Shown here: positions 42,798-50,905 of the stretch, piece after piece
Layout: every line of letters begins with the position of its first letter
Position numbering within the stretch: position 1 is the first letter of the stretch
Assembly (NCBI RefSeq): GCF_000021925.1
Contig: NC_011830.1
Span: 4,623,001-4,687,000 of the forward strand
Direction: 5' to 3'
From: Desulfitobacterium hafniense DCB-2
GTDB lineage: Bacteria; Bacillota; Desulfitobacteriia; Desulfitobacteriales; Desulfitobacteriaceae
DNA: 64,000 nt
Notes under the pieces: model-generated
What the model saw: the letters and a program-made list of their open reading frames with translations, nothing else
Told to the model about the DNA's origin: nothing
The model's database searches: none
Made by a program: the position numbers and the translations under genes

Positions 42798-43868
42798 ATG
42801 AACAACAACTTCTCCCGCCGTACTTTTCTCAAGCGGGCTACCGCAGCCGGCTTGCTGGGAGCATTGACGGCGACCGGACTAAGCGATCCGGTTAAAGCCG
42901 CTGAGCAGCGCGGGGAAAAGCTTGGCACCTTAATCGACTTAACCCGATGTGACGGCTGTCCAAACAGCCCGACTCCACTTTGCGTAGCCGCCTGCCGCCA
43001 ACACAATCAAAGCCGATTCCCGGAACCGCAAAAACCCCTCAAGTATTATTGGCCTCAAAAAAAGGTGGAGGATTGGTCTGACAAGAGAGAACTTACTACC
43101 CGCCTCACTCCCTACAACTGGACTTTCGTCGATAAAGTCAAGGTCGAGCATAACGGCCTCCAACACGAGATCCACGTGCCCAGGCGCTGTATGCATTGCG
43201 ACAACCCAACCTGCCTGAAACTTTGCCCTTTCAGCGCTATTTCCAAAGAGAGCACCGGGGCTGTTTCCATTGATGATGAAGTTTGTTTCGGGGGAGCAAA
43301 ATGCCGTGACGTCTGCCCCTGGGGTATCCCCCAACGCCAGGCGGGAGTGGGATTATACCTCCAGATTGCTCCCGATTTAGCAGGGGGCGGGGTCATGTAT
43401 AAATGTGATCTCTGCAGCGACCTTTTAGCCGTAGGCAAGAAACCAGCCTGCATCCAGGCCTGTCCCCGGGAAGCCCTGACCATTGGCCCCCGTGAGGAGA
43501 TTCAAGCCCTGGCCCGCAAGAAAGCCCAGGATATGGGCGGCTATGTGTATGGCGATCTGGAGAATGGAGGAACCTCCACTCTCTACATTTCCAGCGTTCC
43601 CTTCGAAAAAATTGACCAGGCTATAAAGGCTGATAAAAAACAAAAGGAAGATAATTCTCCCGGCCGGCCAGGTATGCCCGTTAAAGTGGATAATTATCTT
43701 GAAAGCGAAAAGGGCTTATTCTACAGCGCACTCCTGGCACCCTTTGCCGGAGCCGCCGCGGCCGGTATCACTGCCTATCGCACTTTGAAAGGTGATCAAA
43801 GCAACGGCACATCCCCCAACCCTGTCAACCCAGGAGAGGAGGAAGAACATGACCACAACAACCCCTAA
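42798..43868 (+). CDS. Tat-exported four-cluster iron-sulfur protein (FdhB/HybA type)
   Basis: 356 residues. Twin-arginine signal SRRTFLKRATAAGLLGAL (6-23) with a cleavage-like AAEQR near 36-40. Four ferredoxin-type cysteine groups follow: CDGCPN...CVAAC, CMHCDNPTCLKLCP, CFGGAKCRDVCP, and CDLCSDLL...CIQACP, as in electron-transfer subunits of formate dehydrogenases, HybA and DMSO-reductase-family enzymes. A hydrophobic helix near 310-330 would anchor it, followed by a polar His/Glu tail. It passes electrons between an exoplasmic catalytic subunit and the cytochrome b encoded next, but no catalytic subunit is adjacent. Confidence 0.9.
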   Translation: MNNNFSRRTFLKRATAAGLLGALTATGLSDPVKAAEQRGEKLGTLIDLTRCDGCPNSPTPLCVAACRQHNQSRFPEPQKPLKYYWPQKKVEDWSDKRELTTRLTPYNWTFVDKVKVEHNGLQHEIHVPRRCMHCDNPTCLKLCPFSAISKESTGAVSIDDEVCFGGAKCRDVCPWGIPQRQAGVGLYLQIAPDLAGGGVMYKCDLCSDLLAVGKKPACIQACPREALTIGPREEIQALARKKAQDMGGYVYGDLENGGTSTLYISSVPFEKIDQAIKADKKQKEDNSPGRPGMPVKVDNYLESEKGLFYSALLAPFAGAAAAGITAYRTLKGDQSNGTSPNPVNPGEEEEHDHNNP

Positions 43869-44604
43869 GTCAAAAAGAGAAAAACTCTTGAGGCAAAACT
43901 TGGTTAACCGTTTCGTTCACTGGACGACTGCTTTTGCCATCTTCCTGCTGATTTTGACAGGCTTTGGTCAAATGCCTCTCTATAACCGCTATAATGTCAC
44001 GAAGCTCCCTGGATCGGAATGGCTGGGGGACTACTTCATCACCATTAACCTTCACTACCTGGCGGCTGTTCTCCTGATTTTTGTCGTCTTTTACCACATT
44101 ATTAATGCCTTTATTCGCAAAGAATTTGATATCTTTCCCCGCCGCGGTGACTTCAAAGAATCCTATTTGATCATTAAAGCCATGATCACGAAATGCAAAG
44201 AACCCCCTTGCGGAAAATACCTGGCTGAACAAAGATTAGCCTATTTCTATATTGGCTTTAATGTGCTCCTGCTCATCATTACCGGCTTAATCAAAATGTA
44301 TAAAAACCTCCCCGGTGTGGAGCTGCCCTATTCGCTTCTTTTCTGGACCACTATGCTGCATAATATTGGCACCGTATTGCTGATCCTCGGCATCATCGGT
44401 CATCTGGCAGCCTTTATATTTAAGGAAAACCGCGCCCTTCTCCCCGGCATGTTCACAGGCTACATTGACCGCAACTACGCGGAACACCGCCATGTCCTGT
44501 GGTGCAAAAAGCCTGAATCAAAGGGACAGGTCCCGTTTTTCACGGACGAGGAACATCACGATAGGGAACAGAGCAGGAATGAAACCGGCCATCCAGGTTG
44601 TTAA
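43849..44604 (+). CDS. Formate-dehydrogenase gamma-like cytochrome b
   Basis: 251 residues with four membrane helices. Haem-b histidines are in helix 1 (NRFVHWTTAF), helix 2 (NLHYLAAVLL, FYHIINAF) and helix 4 (LHNIGTVLLIL, GHLAAF), as in FdnI-type quinone-reactive cytochromes. Start at the ATG 43849 with GGAGG 7 nt upstream; it overlaps the Fe-S gene by 20 bp. The last ~40 residues after GYIDRNYAEHRH are atypical. Codons 222-231 (44514-44542) match 27 of 29 bases of a REP-like repeat found elsewhere in the window, so the tail may have been acquired from that element. Confidence 0.9.
   Translation: MTTTTPKSKREKLLRQNLVNRFVHWTTAFAIFLLILTGFGQMPLYNRYNVTKLPGSEWLGDYFITINLHYLAAVLLIFVVFYHIINAFIRKEFDIFPRRGDFKESYLIIKAMITKCKEPPCGKYLAEQRLAYFYIGFNVLLLIITGLIKMYKNLPGVELPYSLLFWTTMLHNIGTVLLILGIIGHLAAFIFKENRALLPGMFTGYIDRNYAEHRHVLWCKKPESKGQVPFFTDEEHHDREQSRNETGHPGC
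44514..44542 (+). repeat. REP-like half element inside the cytochrome b coding sequence
   Basis: Reading from TGAATCAA through GGGACAGGT to CGTTTTTCA, 27 of 29 positions equal the left arm of the palindrome at 58551-58579; only an A/G and a C/A differ. It lies in frame within the 3' end of the gene. Confidence 0.7.
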
Positions 44605-44646
44605 TCTTGATCCCTATGCCGCGAAGGACGCCGGCCAAGAATATGG

Positions 44647-44691
44647 TTAAGCAGAAGGCCCCGGGAACGAATCCCGGGGCCTTCTGCTTAA
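44647..44691. terminator. Strong palindrome between convergent operons
   Basis: TTAAGCAGAAGGCCCCGGGA and its reverse complement (20 bp) flank a 5-nt loop. It lies 43 bp after the cytochrome b stop and 8 bp before the fumarase beta end. There is no U-tract on either side, so termination efficiency is uncertain. Confidence 0.65.
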
Positions 44692-44698
44692 AATGAAC

Positions 44699-45256
44699 TT
44701 ACTCTTGCCGATACTGGGCCTTTCCTGACTCGTAAAGGTTATTGCCATGCTTATCAATGACCACCATCACCGGGAAATCCTTGACCTCCAGCCTGCGGAT
44801 GGCTTCCGGTCCCAGTTCCGGATAAGCGATAACCTCTGCTGAAATAATCCGCTTCGCCAACAGCGCTCCGGAACCTCCGATGGCTCCGAAATAAACCGCG
44901 CCATGCTTCTTCATGGCACTGATCACTTCTTCAGAGCGCAATCCTTTGCCAATCATGCCGGTCAGCCCCCGTTCAATCAGCATAGGGGAATAAGCATCCA
45001 TCCGGCCACTGGTGGTGGGGCCCGCTGAGCCGATAACCTGACCCGGTTTAGGCGGGGTGGGACCCACAAAGTAGATCACCTGATTGTGTACATCAAAGGG
45101 AAGCTCCTCCCCCCGGGATAAAGCCTCCACCATCTTTTTATGGGCGGCGTCACGGCCGGTATAGATCACGCCGCTAAGCAGCAGACTATCCCCCGCTTTG
45201 AGATGAGCCACTTTGTCCTGGGTCAGGGGAAGTTCCAGACGAAATGTTTCACTCAT
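44699..45256 (-). CDS. Class I fumarase/mesaconase-type hydratase, beta subunit
   Basis: 185 residues, the swivelling domain of two-subunit class I fumarases (FumB C-terminal domain). GSAGPTTSGRMDAYSP (~80-95) and GMIGKGLRS are typical, with a C-terminal VIDKHGN block. Start at the ATG 45256 with GGAGG 7 nt upstream; only 2 nt separate it from the alpha-subunit stop, so translation is coupled. Its place at the end of a methylaspartate operon suggests the substrate is mesaconate rather than (or as well as) fumarate. That is inference; the sequence does not separate them. Confidence 0.88.
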   Translation of the reverse strand: MSETFRLELPLTQDKVAHLKAGDSLLLSGVIYTGRDAAHKKMVEALSRGEELPFDVHNQVIYFVGPTPPKPGQVIGSAGPTTSGRMDAYSPMLIERGLTGMIGKGLRSEEVISAMKKHGAVYFGAIGGSGALLAKRIISAEVIAYPELGPEAIRRLEVKDFPVMVVIDKHGNNLYESGKAQYRQE

Positions 45257-45258
45257 TT

Positions 45259-46128
45259 TCATTCCTCCCCTTCTTGTCTGCCCTTTAAGACAACTTCTTG
45301 ATGGCGGGCTGCATGACATTGGATATTTACCGCAACGGGCAGGGAGGCAATATGGGTGGGATAAACTTCCAAATGAACGCCGAGAGCAGTATTCGTACCC
45401 CCAAACCCTTGAGGGCCGATTCCCAGCTTGTTCACCCTTTTCAGTATCTCTTGCTCGATATCCGCCAGACGTTTTTCTGCATTGGGTTCCCCCACTTGGC
45501 GCAGGAGGGACTTTTTCGCCAGATAAGTGGCTTTCTCCATGCTTCCGCCTACACCTACGCCTACGATAATGGGAGGGCAGGGATTTCCCCCGGCCTTCTC
45601 CACCGTATCCACCACAAATTGTATAGCTCCCTCCAAGCCTTCCGATGGCTTACACATTTTCAGAGCACCCATGTTCTCACTGCCTGCTCCTTTGGGGGCA
45701 ACGGTAATCTTCAATTGATCTCCGGGCACGATGTCATAATGGATAATCGCCGGTGTGTTGTCCCCGGTATTCACCCGGTCAAAGGGATCCTTCACCATCG
45801 ATTTACGCAGGTATCCCTTTTCATACCCGCGCCGAACGCCCTCATTCAAAGCATCCTTTAAAGCTCCGCCGGTGATCATAACCTCCTGCCCCAACTCCAC
45901 AAAGATCACCGTCATGCCCGTATCCTGGCACATGGGAACCCGCTCCTCATGAGCAATGGTGGCGTTTTCGATTAACCTCTCAAATACTTCACAGCCCAAG
46001 GGAGATTCTTCAGTTTGCAAAGCCTCCCTGAACTTCAGCATCATATCGTCACCGAGATCATAATTGGCTCCGATACAAAGCTCTTCCACTGCCTCAACAA
46101 TCTGATCCACATGGATAACCTTTGGCAC
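45259..46128 (-). CDS. Class I fumarase/mesaconase-type hydratase, alpha subunit
   Basis: 289 residues binding the catalytic [4Fe-4S] cluster. Candidate cluster cysteines are in VPMCQDTGM (~65-73), AVNIQCHAARH near the C-terminus and KMCKPSEG. Other family blocks: VNTGDNTPAIIHYDIVPGD, GAGSENMGAL, GVGVGGSMEKAT, and GIGPQGFGG. Start GTG at 46128 with AAAGGAGG ~11 nt upstream. In the operon it would hydrate mesaconate made by methylaspartate ammonia-lyase to citramalate, or act as fumarase/tartrate dehydratase. Confidence 0.88.
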   Translation of the reverse strand: MPKVIHVDQIVEAVEELCIGANYDLGDDMMLKFREALQTEESPLGCEVFERLIENATIAHEERVPMCQDTGMTVIFVELGQEVMITGGALKDALNEGVRRGYEKGYLRKSMVKDPFDRVNTGDNTPAIIHYDIVPGDQLKITVAPKGAGSENMGALKMCKPSEGLEGAIQFVVDTVEKAGGNPCPPIIVGVGVGGSMEKATYLAKKSLLRQVGEPNAEKRLADIEQEILKRVNKLGIGPQGFGGTNTALGVHLEVYPTHIASLPVAVNIQCHAARHQEVVLKGRQEGEE

Positions 46129-46175
46129 TTCTTTAGCAGCCTCCTTTCACAACTCCCCTTACTTCTCTTACCCCT

Positions 46176-46976
46176 CTAATCCTCTTCTTCCCCGAGCTCC
46201 TCAAACCCATAGATCGCACATCCAATCGCTCCATTGAACTGGGGCTCCCGAGGGACGACGACTTCCTTAGCAGTCCCCTCCCGCAAAAGCTCCCGGACGG
46301 CTTTATTATGAGCCACTCCTCCGGTAAACACGATGATATCACTGGTATAGGAACGAAGAAGTGGGAGGATACGTTTAACGATGGTCTCATTAACTCCCGC
46401 CGCCAGGCGGGGCATAGGCTCTCCCTCCACAATCTTGCCGATTAATTCACTTTCACCGAAGACTGCACAGGTAGAATTCAATTCCACCGGATCGGCGGCA
46501 TGCTCGCCAAGCTCCTCAAGGGTCATGCCCAGGACATTGGCCATGTTCTCAAGATATCTCCCTGAGGATGCCGCACATTTATCATTCGTCTGAAAATCCA
46601 CCATCCGGCCCTTCTTTACAGCGATGATCTTACTATCCTGGCCGCCCAGATCCACCAAAGTAAAATCCTTCAGCCCTGTCTGGAAGATTGCCCCTCTGAC
46701 ATGAGCCTTCAATTCCGGTATGGTTTCTCCGCCGGCCACCTCCAAGGTGTTGCGTCCGTAACCTGTTGAAACCAAACAATCCACCTCAGGAAGGCCCAAG
46801 GCCTTAAAATCAACGGCCAGCTTCCCCTGAACCTTGCGGCCATATTCCCGATAAAAGCCAATGGTATCCAGCCGTTCCAGGCGCTTAAGCTGCGGCGGCA
46901 GCCCTTCTGATGAACTTTCCATCACCGCAATCTTGACACTCCGGCTTCCCAGATCTATTCCACATACTATTGTCAT
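46176..46976 (-). CDS. CoA-substrate-specific enzyme activase (HgdC/BcrAD family ATPase)
   Basis: 266-residue ASKHA ATPase. GIDLGSRSVKIAV (~6-18) is the phosphate-1 site, LVDLGGQDSK the second, FTGGVAHNKAV the adenosine site. Two cysteines, in NDKCAASSGRYLE (~134) and NSTCAVFGE (~168), fit the bridging [4Fe-4S] cluster of activators of 2-hydroxyacyl-CoA dehydratases, which inject a low-potential electron on ATP hydrolysis. It follows the HgdB-like gene by 46 bp, so it is most likely that protein's activator. Confidence 0.92.
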   Translation of the reverse strand: MTIVCGIDLGSRSVKIAVMESSSEGLPPQLKRLERLDTIGFYREYGRKVQGKLAVDFKALGLPEVDCLVSTGYGRNTLEVAGGETIPELKAHVRGAIFQTGLKDFTLVDLGGQDSKIIAVKKGRMVDFQTNDKCAASSGRYLENMANVLGMTLEELGEHAADPVELNSTCAVFGESELIGKIVEGEPMPRLAAGVNETIVKRILPLLRSYTSDIIVFTGGVAHNKAVRELLREGTAKEVVVPREPQFNGAIGCAIYGFEELGEEED

Positions 46977-47022
46977 TCACTTACTCCTAAATTATATAAC
47001 AGTTTTTACCATCAGAGAAGAA

Positions 47023-48030
47023 TCAATCGCGGAGCATCTGCAAAAAGGATTCCAGCCTCATTTTGCTCCGAGCATCCAAACCTGTAGGATTCTCACCTTC
47101 AAGATTGAGAATCGGATAATCCAAGCGTCTGCGGACAATCAAGTCTTCAATCTGGCGATAGCAGAAGCTCTGAGTATAATGGATCAGCCCATCCAGTTGC
47201 CGCCGTTCCGCTTCCTGCGCCACATCCTCAATCCGTCCAAAGACATTATACGGATAAGTATAAAGCTGATATTGCTCCACGATATCTTCGGTGGCAAAGG
47301 GCATGCTGAATTGCCTTTGCACTTCATTAAAGACCACCCGTGCCCCATGCTCCTCCAGGAAATTATAAAGATCCGGCATAATCGGCGGCACTCCCATGAA
47401 CCCAAGCCGGAGTTCTCTTTTTTTACGGCCTTTGAATTGAAGGTTAAGCGGCTCCCGTTCTCTGGCCTCGGCAATGAAGCCTTCCAGATCCCGGGCAAAT
47501 CCCTCCGGATCTCCATTGAAATCTGAGCAGGAAACCAGGTGGAGATGATTTTCAAAACCCCTGACCTGATTCTCTTGCCAAGTCAGGCGATCGATCTCCC
47601 AGGCCAGCTGACGTACCTGATCCAAACGGACCTTTTGCTCCCGCACCTGATCCCAGGTGGTCCCCAGAGCCGTGATCAGCTTCTCCAATTGGAGTCTGAG
47701 CATATCTCCATCCCGATCATAGGGAAAGGCAAAAGGAATAATCTCGATTCCCTCTTCCGACCAAGTCTCCATCAAGGCATGGGTGTTGCTGCAATCCCCC
47801 TGGGTTACCGCCACGATCTTCTTGATTTCCGGGCTTTTAAGAGCCGTCGCATACAAGCCCTTAATCCAGCCGCACACATTCCGTGGGTACCCGGCCAGCT
47901 CCGCCTCCTCAATCCTCAGCATCGCTTCCCTGGTATCCGAGATAAAAATATTATTCAAATCCACCGGTGTATCCCCGGCTGCATAAATTACTTCGACCGG
48001 TACTGTCGTAGTCAACCCAATTTTGCTCAT
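47023..48030 (-). CDS. 2-hydroxyacyl-CoA dehydratase D-component-family protein (single HgdB-like subunit)
   Basis: 335 residues of the HgdB/BcrC family. Probable cluster cysteines: RNVCGWIKG (~53), TQGDCSNTHAL (~81) and QSFCYRQIEDL (~300). True 2-hydroxyacyl-CoA dehydratases have two such subunits; only one is encoded here, with an activase. That layout resembles the YjiM/YjiL and double-cubane cluster protein pairs, ATP-driven reductases of small molecules. The activity here is unknown. RBS GAGG before the ATG; 109 bp separate it from the upstream mal gene. Confidence 0.85.
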   Translation of the reverse strand: MSKIGLTTTVPVEVIYAAGDTPVDLNNIFISDTREAMLRIEEAELAGYPRNVCGWIKGLYATALKSPEIKKIVAVTQGDCSNTHALMETWSEEGIEIIPFAFPYDRDGDMLRLQLEKLITALGTTWDQVREQKVRLDQVRQLAWEIDRLTWQENQVRGFENHLHLVSCSDFNGDPEGFARDLEGFIAEAREREPLNLQFKGRKKRELRLGFMGVPPIMPDLYNFLEEHGARVVFNEVQRQFSMPFATEDIVEQYQLYTYPYNVFGRIEDVAQEAERRQLDGLIHYTQSFCYRQIEDLIVRRRLDYPILNLEGENPTGLDARSKMRLESFLQMLRD

Positions 48031-48139
48031 TCGCTTCCAAGCCTCTCCACATAACTTCTGTCATCATGCCCTATGTTATTATCTTATAACTATCCGGAAG
48101 AAATACCAAGGATTTTGCATTACCTTAGGATTTATAACC

Positions 48140-49408
48140 TTATGATTTACAGCCTGATGCTTTCAACCCGGCTTTATAGCGCAAAAGCTCCAAAGTCCGA
48201 TTCATCTCATTATGCACAATCATATACCCTTCATCCACACCCATTCCGGGCTTGGCCAGCATTTGGTCAGGGCGGGTCGCCAACGCTACATGGACGGCAG
48301 TCCGGCCACCGGCATCGGTCTCATTGCAGGAACCGCCCACATAAGCACCCACTCCAAACTTCCTGGCATAGAGCACCGCTTCGATAGTATTCTGAATCCC
48401 ACCCAGATCCGGAGTTTTAATCTGAACCATATCCGCCGCTTGGGCATCTACGAATTCTACAATTTCTTCATAGGTGTTGCACCATTCATCGGCAACCACC
48501 TCGACCTTAACTTCCGCCTCCTTAAGGGCTTCACGCAGCCTCTTAAGCTGCTTCAGCTGTCCTTCCTTATTTCCTGCATCCATAGGGCCTTCAATGCGCA
48601 AAGGAAAGGGTTCCGCCGCTTTTTCCAGATCCCCGAAATACTCCACCATGCGCTCCACATCATCCGCAAAAGCCATCCCGATGGTTCCATAAACATCAAT
48701 ATGCAGGATAGGCCAGTAAGCTTCATCACCCAGACGAATCACCCGCTCCCTCAGCAAATTCACGTACTCCAGCAGCAGCTCGCCATGCTTGCCCAGCTTA
48801 GTCTCCACATTATTGATGAGAGCATGGGGCAGCACTCCGGCCCGTTTGATTATGGCCTTGTCTGCATTGGCATACCGCTCATCCCCGGTCTGTGTGAATA
48901 TGGGCACCGGCTCCAGCACCAAAGGCAGCTGATACTCCCCGAGGATCACTTCCGTCATGGTCAGCTTTTTGGCTTTAGCCACCCCATCCAGAATGGCCTG
49001 GCTCACCCCATAGCGAATGGCTGTATGATAGGGTTCCCCAGTGGGCCGCCGGGAATGCTCGATACTGTCTGCCAGCTTCCGGAAAGAATCCAGTTCCTTC
49101 CCCACCAGCTTAGGGCGGAGCTCTTCCATAATCATCGGGATAAAATCATGGGCCAAAAAAAGAGGATCACGCCCCCCAGCCCCTGAATACTGAACCGCTG
49201 CACAATCTCCAAAAGCTACCTGCCCATCCTCCAGGATGAGCATCACCGAAATCGACTCCCCACGTTGACGAACAGCACGAAATCCAGGGGTCACAGGAGC
49301 CCCCGTATAGGCAAACCCATCGTGACCCGCCCCGGCTTTGATCGCCTGCTGATCATCAAAGTAAAACCCTGTTAAGCCCGGCGAAGCGATCATATCAACA
49401 ATCTTCAC
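48140..49408 (-). CDS. mal: Methylaspartate ammonia-lyase
   Basis: 422 residues, enolase superfamily, converting (2S,3S)-3-methylaspartate to mesaconate and ammonia. HIDVYGTIG (~240, metal Asp), RIEGPMDAG (~275, metal Glu), VADEWCNT (~308, metal Asp), VQIKTPDLGG (~330, catalytic Lys) and GGSCNETD (~362) match the family. I start at the GTG 49408, which has GAGGAGG 7 nt upstream; the much longer open frame to 49696 lies in the neighbouring gene. It follows glmE by 22 bp. Confidence 0.95.
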   Translation of the reverse strand: MKIVDMIASPGLTGFYFDDQQAIKAGAGHDGFAYTGAPVTPGFRAVRQRGESISVMLILEDGQVAFGDCAAVQYSGAGGRDPLFLAHDFIPMIMEELRPKLVGKELDSFRKLADSIEHSRRPTGEPYHTAIRYGVSQAILDGVAKAKKLTMTEVILGEYQLPLVLEPVPIFTQTGDERYANADKAIIKRAGVLPHALINNVETKLGKHGELLLEYVNLLRERVIRLGDEAYWPILHIDVYGTIGMAFADDVERMVEYFGDLEKAAEPFPLRIEGPMDAGNKEGQLKQLKRLREALKEAEVKVEVVADEWCNTYEEIVEFVDAQAADMVQIKTPDLGGIQNTIEAVLYARKFGVGAYVGGSCNETDAGGRTAVHVALATRPDQMLAKPGMGVDEGYMIVHNEMNRTLELLRYKAGLKASGCKS

Positions 49409-49430
49409 AGATAAGACCTCCTCTGTCTGA

Positions 49431-50885
49431 TTAGCTGCGCGGCCTCCCCACCAGCATCCCTTTGCCAATGGCATAGATATCATCAATAACCATCTGGAAG
49501 GAGGGCTCCCTGCCTTCATCCCTTCCCCGCCGGGCAATCCGCTCCCGGTGAAATTCCTTGATCTCCTCAGAGAAAGGCAGATTCCCAAACTCCAGCACCC
49601 GCACAGCTCCCTGGGAATCCCGCGCCGGCAGAATCCTCCCCCCATTATAGCGGCTGGGGGCAAAAGGCACATCGATAACCCCCGCCTGGAAGGCACGGAC
49701 CGCTCCCACAGCCATATCCCCTTCTCCTAAATCAAGGGTTCTATCCAGGAGCGCCCGGGTCTCTTCCCCGATCATCTTTTCCTCTAAGGCCAACTCCTCA
49801 GTCATCGGCAAGCTCTGGTCCTTCAGCATGTTCAGGATCTGCTTCGTCGTACGGATTCCCGCCGCATTAGCTTCCTTGGTGGGGATGCCCAAGGCTTCAT
49901 GAGGAGATTTGACAATAACCTTCGTGGCTTTCCCTAAAGCTGCAGCTGCCGCTCCCCAGGAGATGACACCGTAAGCCTTGGCCTCGTCCTGAGGGAAACC
50001 TCCCATCCATTGATGAAAGACCGTAGTAATATCAAAATCAGTATAGCCCAGCTTGTTAAGATATTCAGCAGCCAATAAGGGCAAAGTCCGGATTGCCGCC
50101 ACATCCTGCAGGAGATTACCGCACTGACCGTAGCCCAGGGTCAGACTCCGTACTCCCTGAGCAACTGCTAAGATACCTTCGATCACTGCCACCCCATGGG
50201 ATACTGAAGGAGGCACAAGAGTACCGGTCAAAGGACCAAAAGGCTCCCGATTAATACTGACACCCTTTTCCTCATACATGCCAACCAGGCGGTCCACATA
50301 CTGCCAATATTTTATAGACTTCTCGATGGAAACATCTTTAGCATAAGGAATATTGTAGGAGATACCTCCCCCTTCGTAAGCGGTGAACCCTCCCGCCAAA
50401 GTAATCTCCGCCAAAAGCCGGGCATCCGGAGTGCCATGCCGAACCTGAACCGGCACCTTGAGGTGTTCAATCAACCGGCGGCAGGCTGACACCCCATGAT
50501 TAACTGCCGGGAAACCATTGAGCATGGAACGCCCCACCAGGCGGCTCTCATCAATTCCGGTCTGAGCCTCCCCATAGCGGTTCTGCCGGGTGTAAGAATC
50601 GATGGTGGTCGGGAGGAAATCCGCCTCCCCTTCCTCTTCTAAAAAGCGCAAGAGCTCCAAATGCTCATTGAGAAGAGCGACTCCGGCCCGGGGCTGGGCA
50701 AAGGTGATTCCCCTGGCTTTACCCTCTGCCAGCTTATAGCTAAAGTTCTTGCTTCTGGGCAGGTTTTTATGATAAGCCACCGCTTCCTCGAAATCCACGT
50801 CCCTCCCAGTGGCCCATTGGTTCAATACCTCTTGACGCTGGCGGGCGAACTCTTCCGGCTCCATCATCCGATTCGTTAGATCCAC
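49431..50885 (-). CDS. glmE: Glutamate mutase (methylaspartate mutase) epsilon subunit
   Basis: 484 residues, the large TIM-barrel subunit that, with the B12 subunit GlmS, rearranges L-glutamate to 3-methylaspartate by a radical mechanism. Substrate-site segments RHGTPDARLL (~134), EGGGISYNIPY (~158-168) and YGQCGNLLQD (~248) are recognisable. Start GTG 50885 with GAGGAGG 8 nt upstream (same leader as mal). Position within the operon glmS-glmL-glmE-mal is the standard one. Confidence 0.95.
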   Translation of the reverse strand: MDLTNRMMEPEEFARQRQEVLNQWATGRDVDFEEAVAYHKNLPRSKNFSYKLAEGKARGITFAQPRAGVALLNEHLELLRFLEEEGEADFLPTTIDSYTRQNRYGEAQTGIDESRLVGRSMLNGFPAVNHGVSACRRLIEHLKVPVQVRHGTPDARLLAEITLAGGFTAYEGGGISYNIPYAKDVSIEKSIKYWQYVDRLVGMYEEKGVSINREPFGPLTGTLVPPSVSHGVAVIEGILAVAQGVRSLTLGYGQCGNLLQDVAAIRTLPLLAAEYLNKLGYTDFDITTVFHQWMGGFPQDEAKAYGVISWGAAAAALGKATKVIVKSPHEALGIPTKEANAAGIRTTKQILNMLKDQSLPMTEELALEEKMIGEETRALLDRTLDLGEGDMAVGAVRAFQAGVIDVPFAPSRYNGGRILPARDSQGAVRVLEFGNLPFSEEIKEFHRERIARRGRDEGREPSFQMVIDDIYAIGKGMLVGRPRS

Positions 50886-50905
50886 TGATCTGACCTCCTC
50901 TGTCT

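Noticed and set aside
48212..49186. 324-residue plus-strand ORF inside mal
   Set aside because: Antisense shadow rich in His/Pro/Ile, typical of reverse reading of a real gene.
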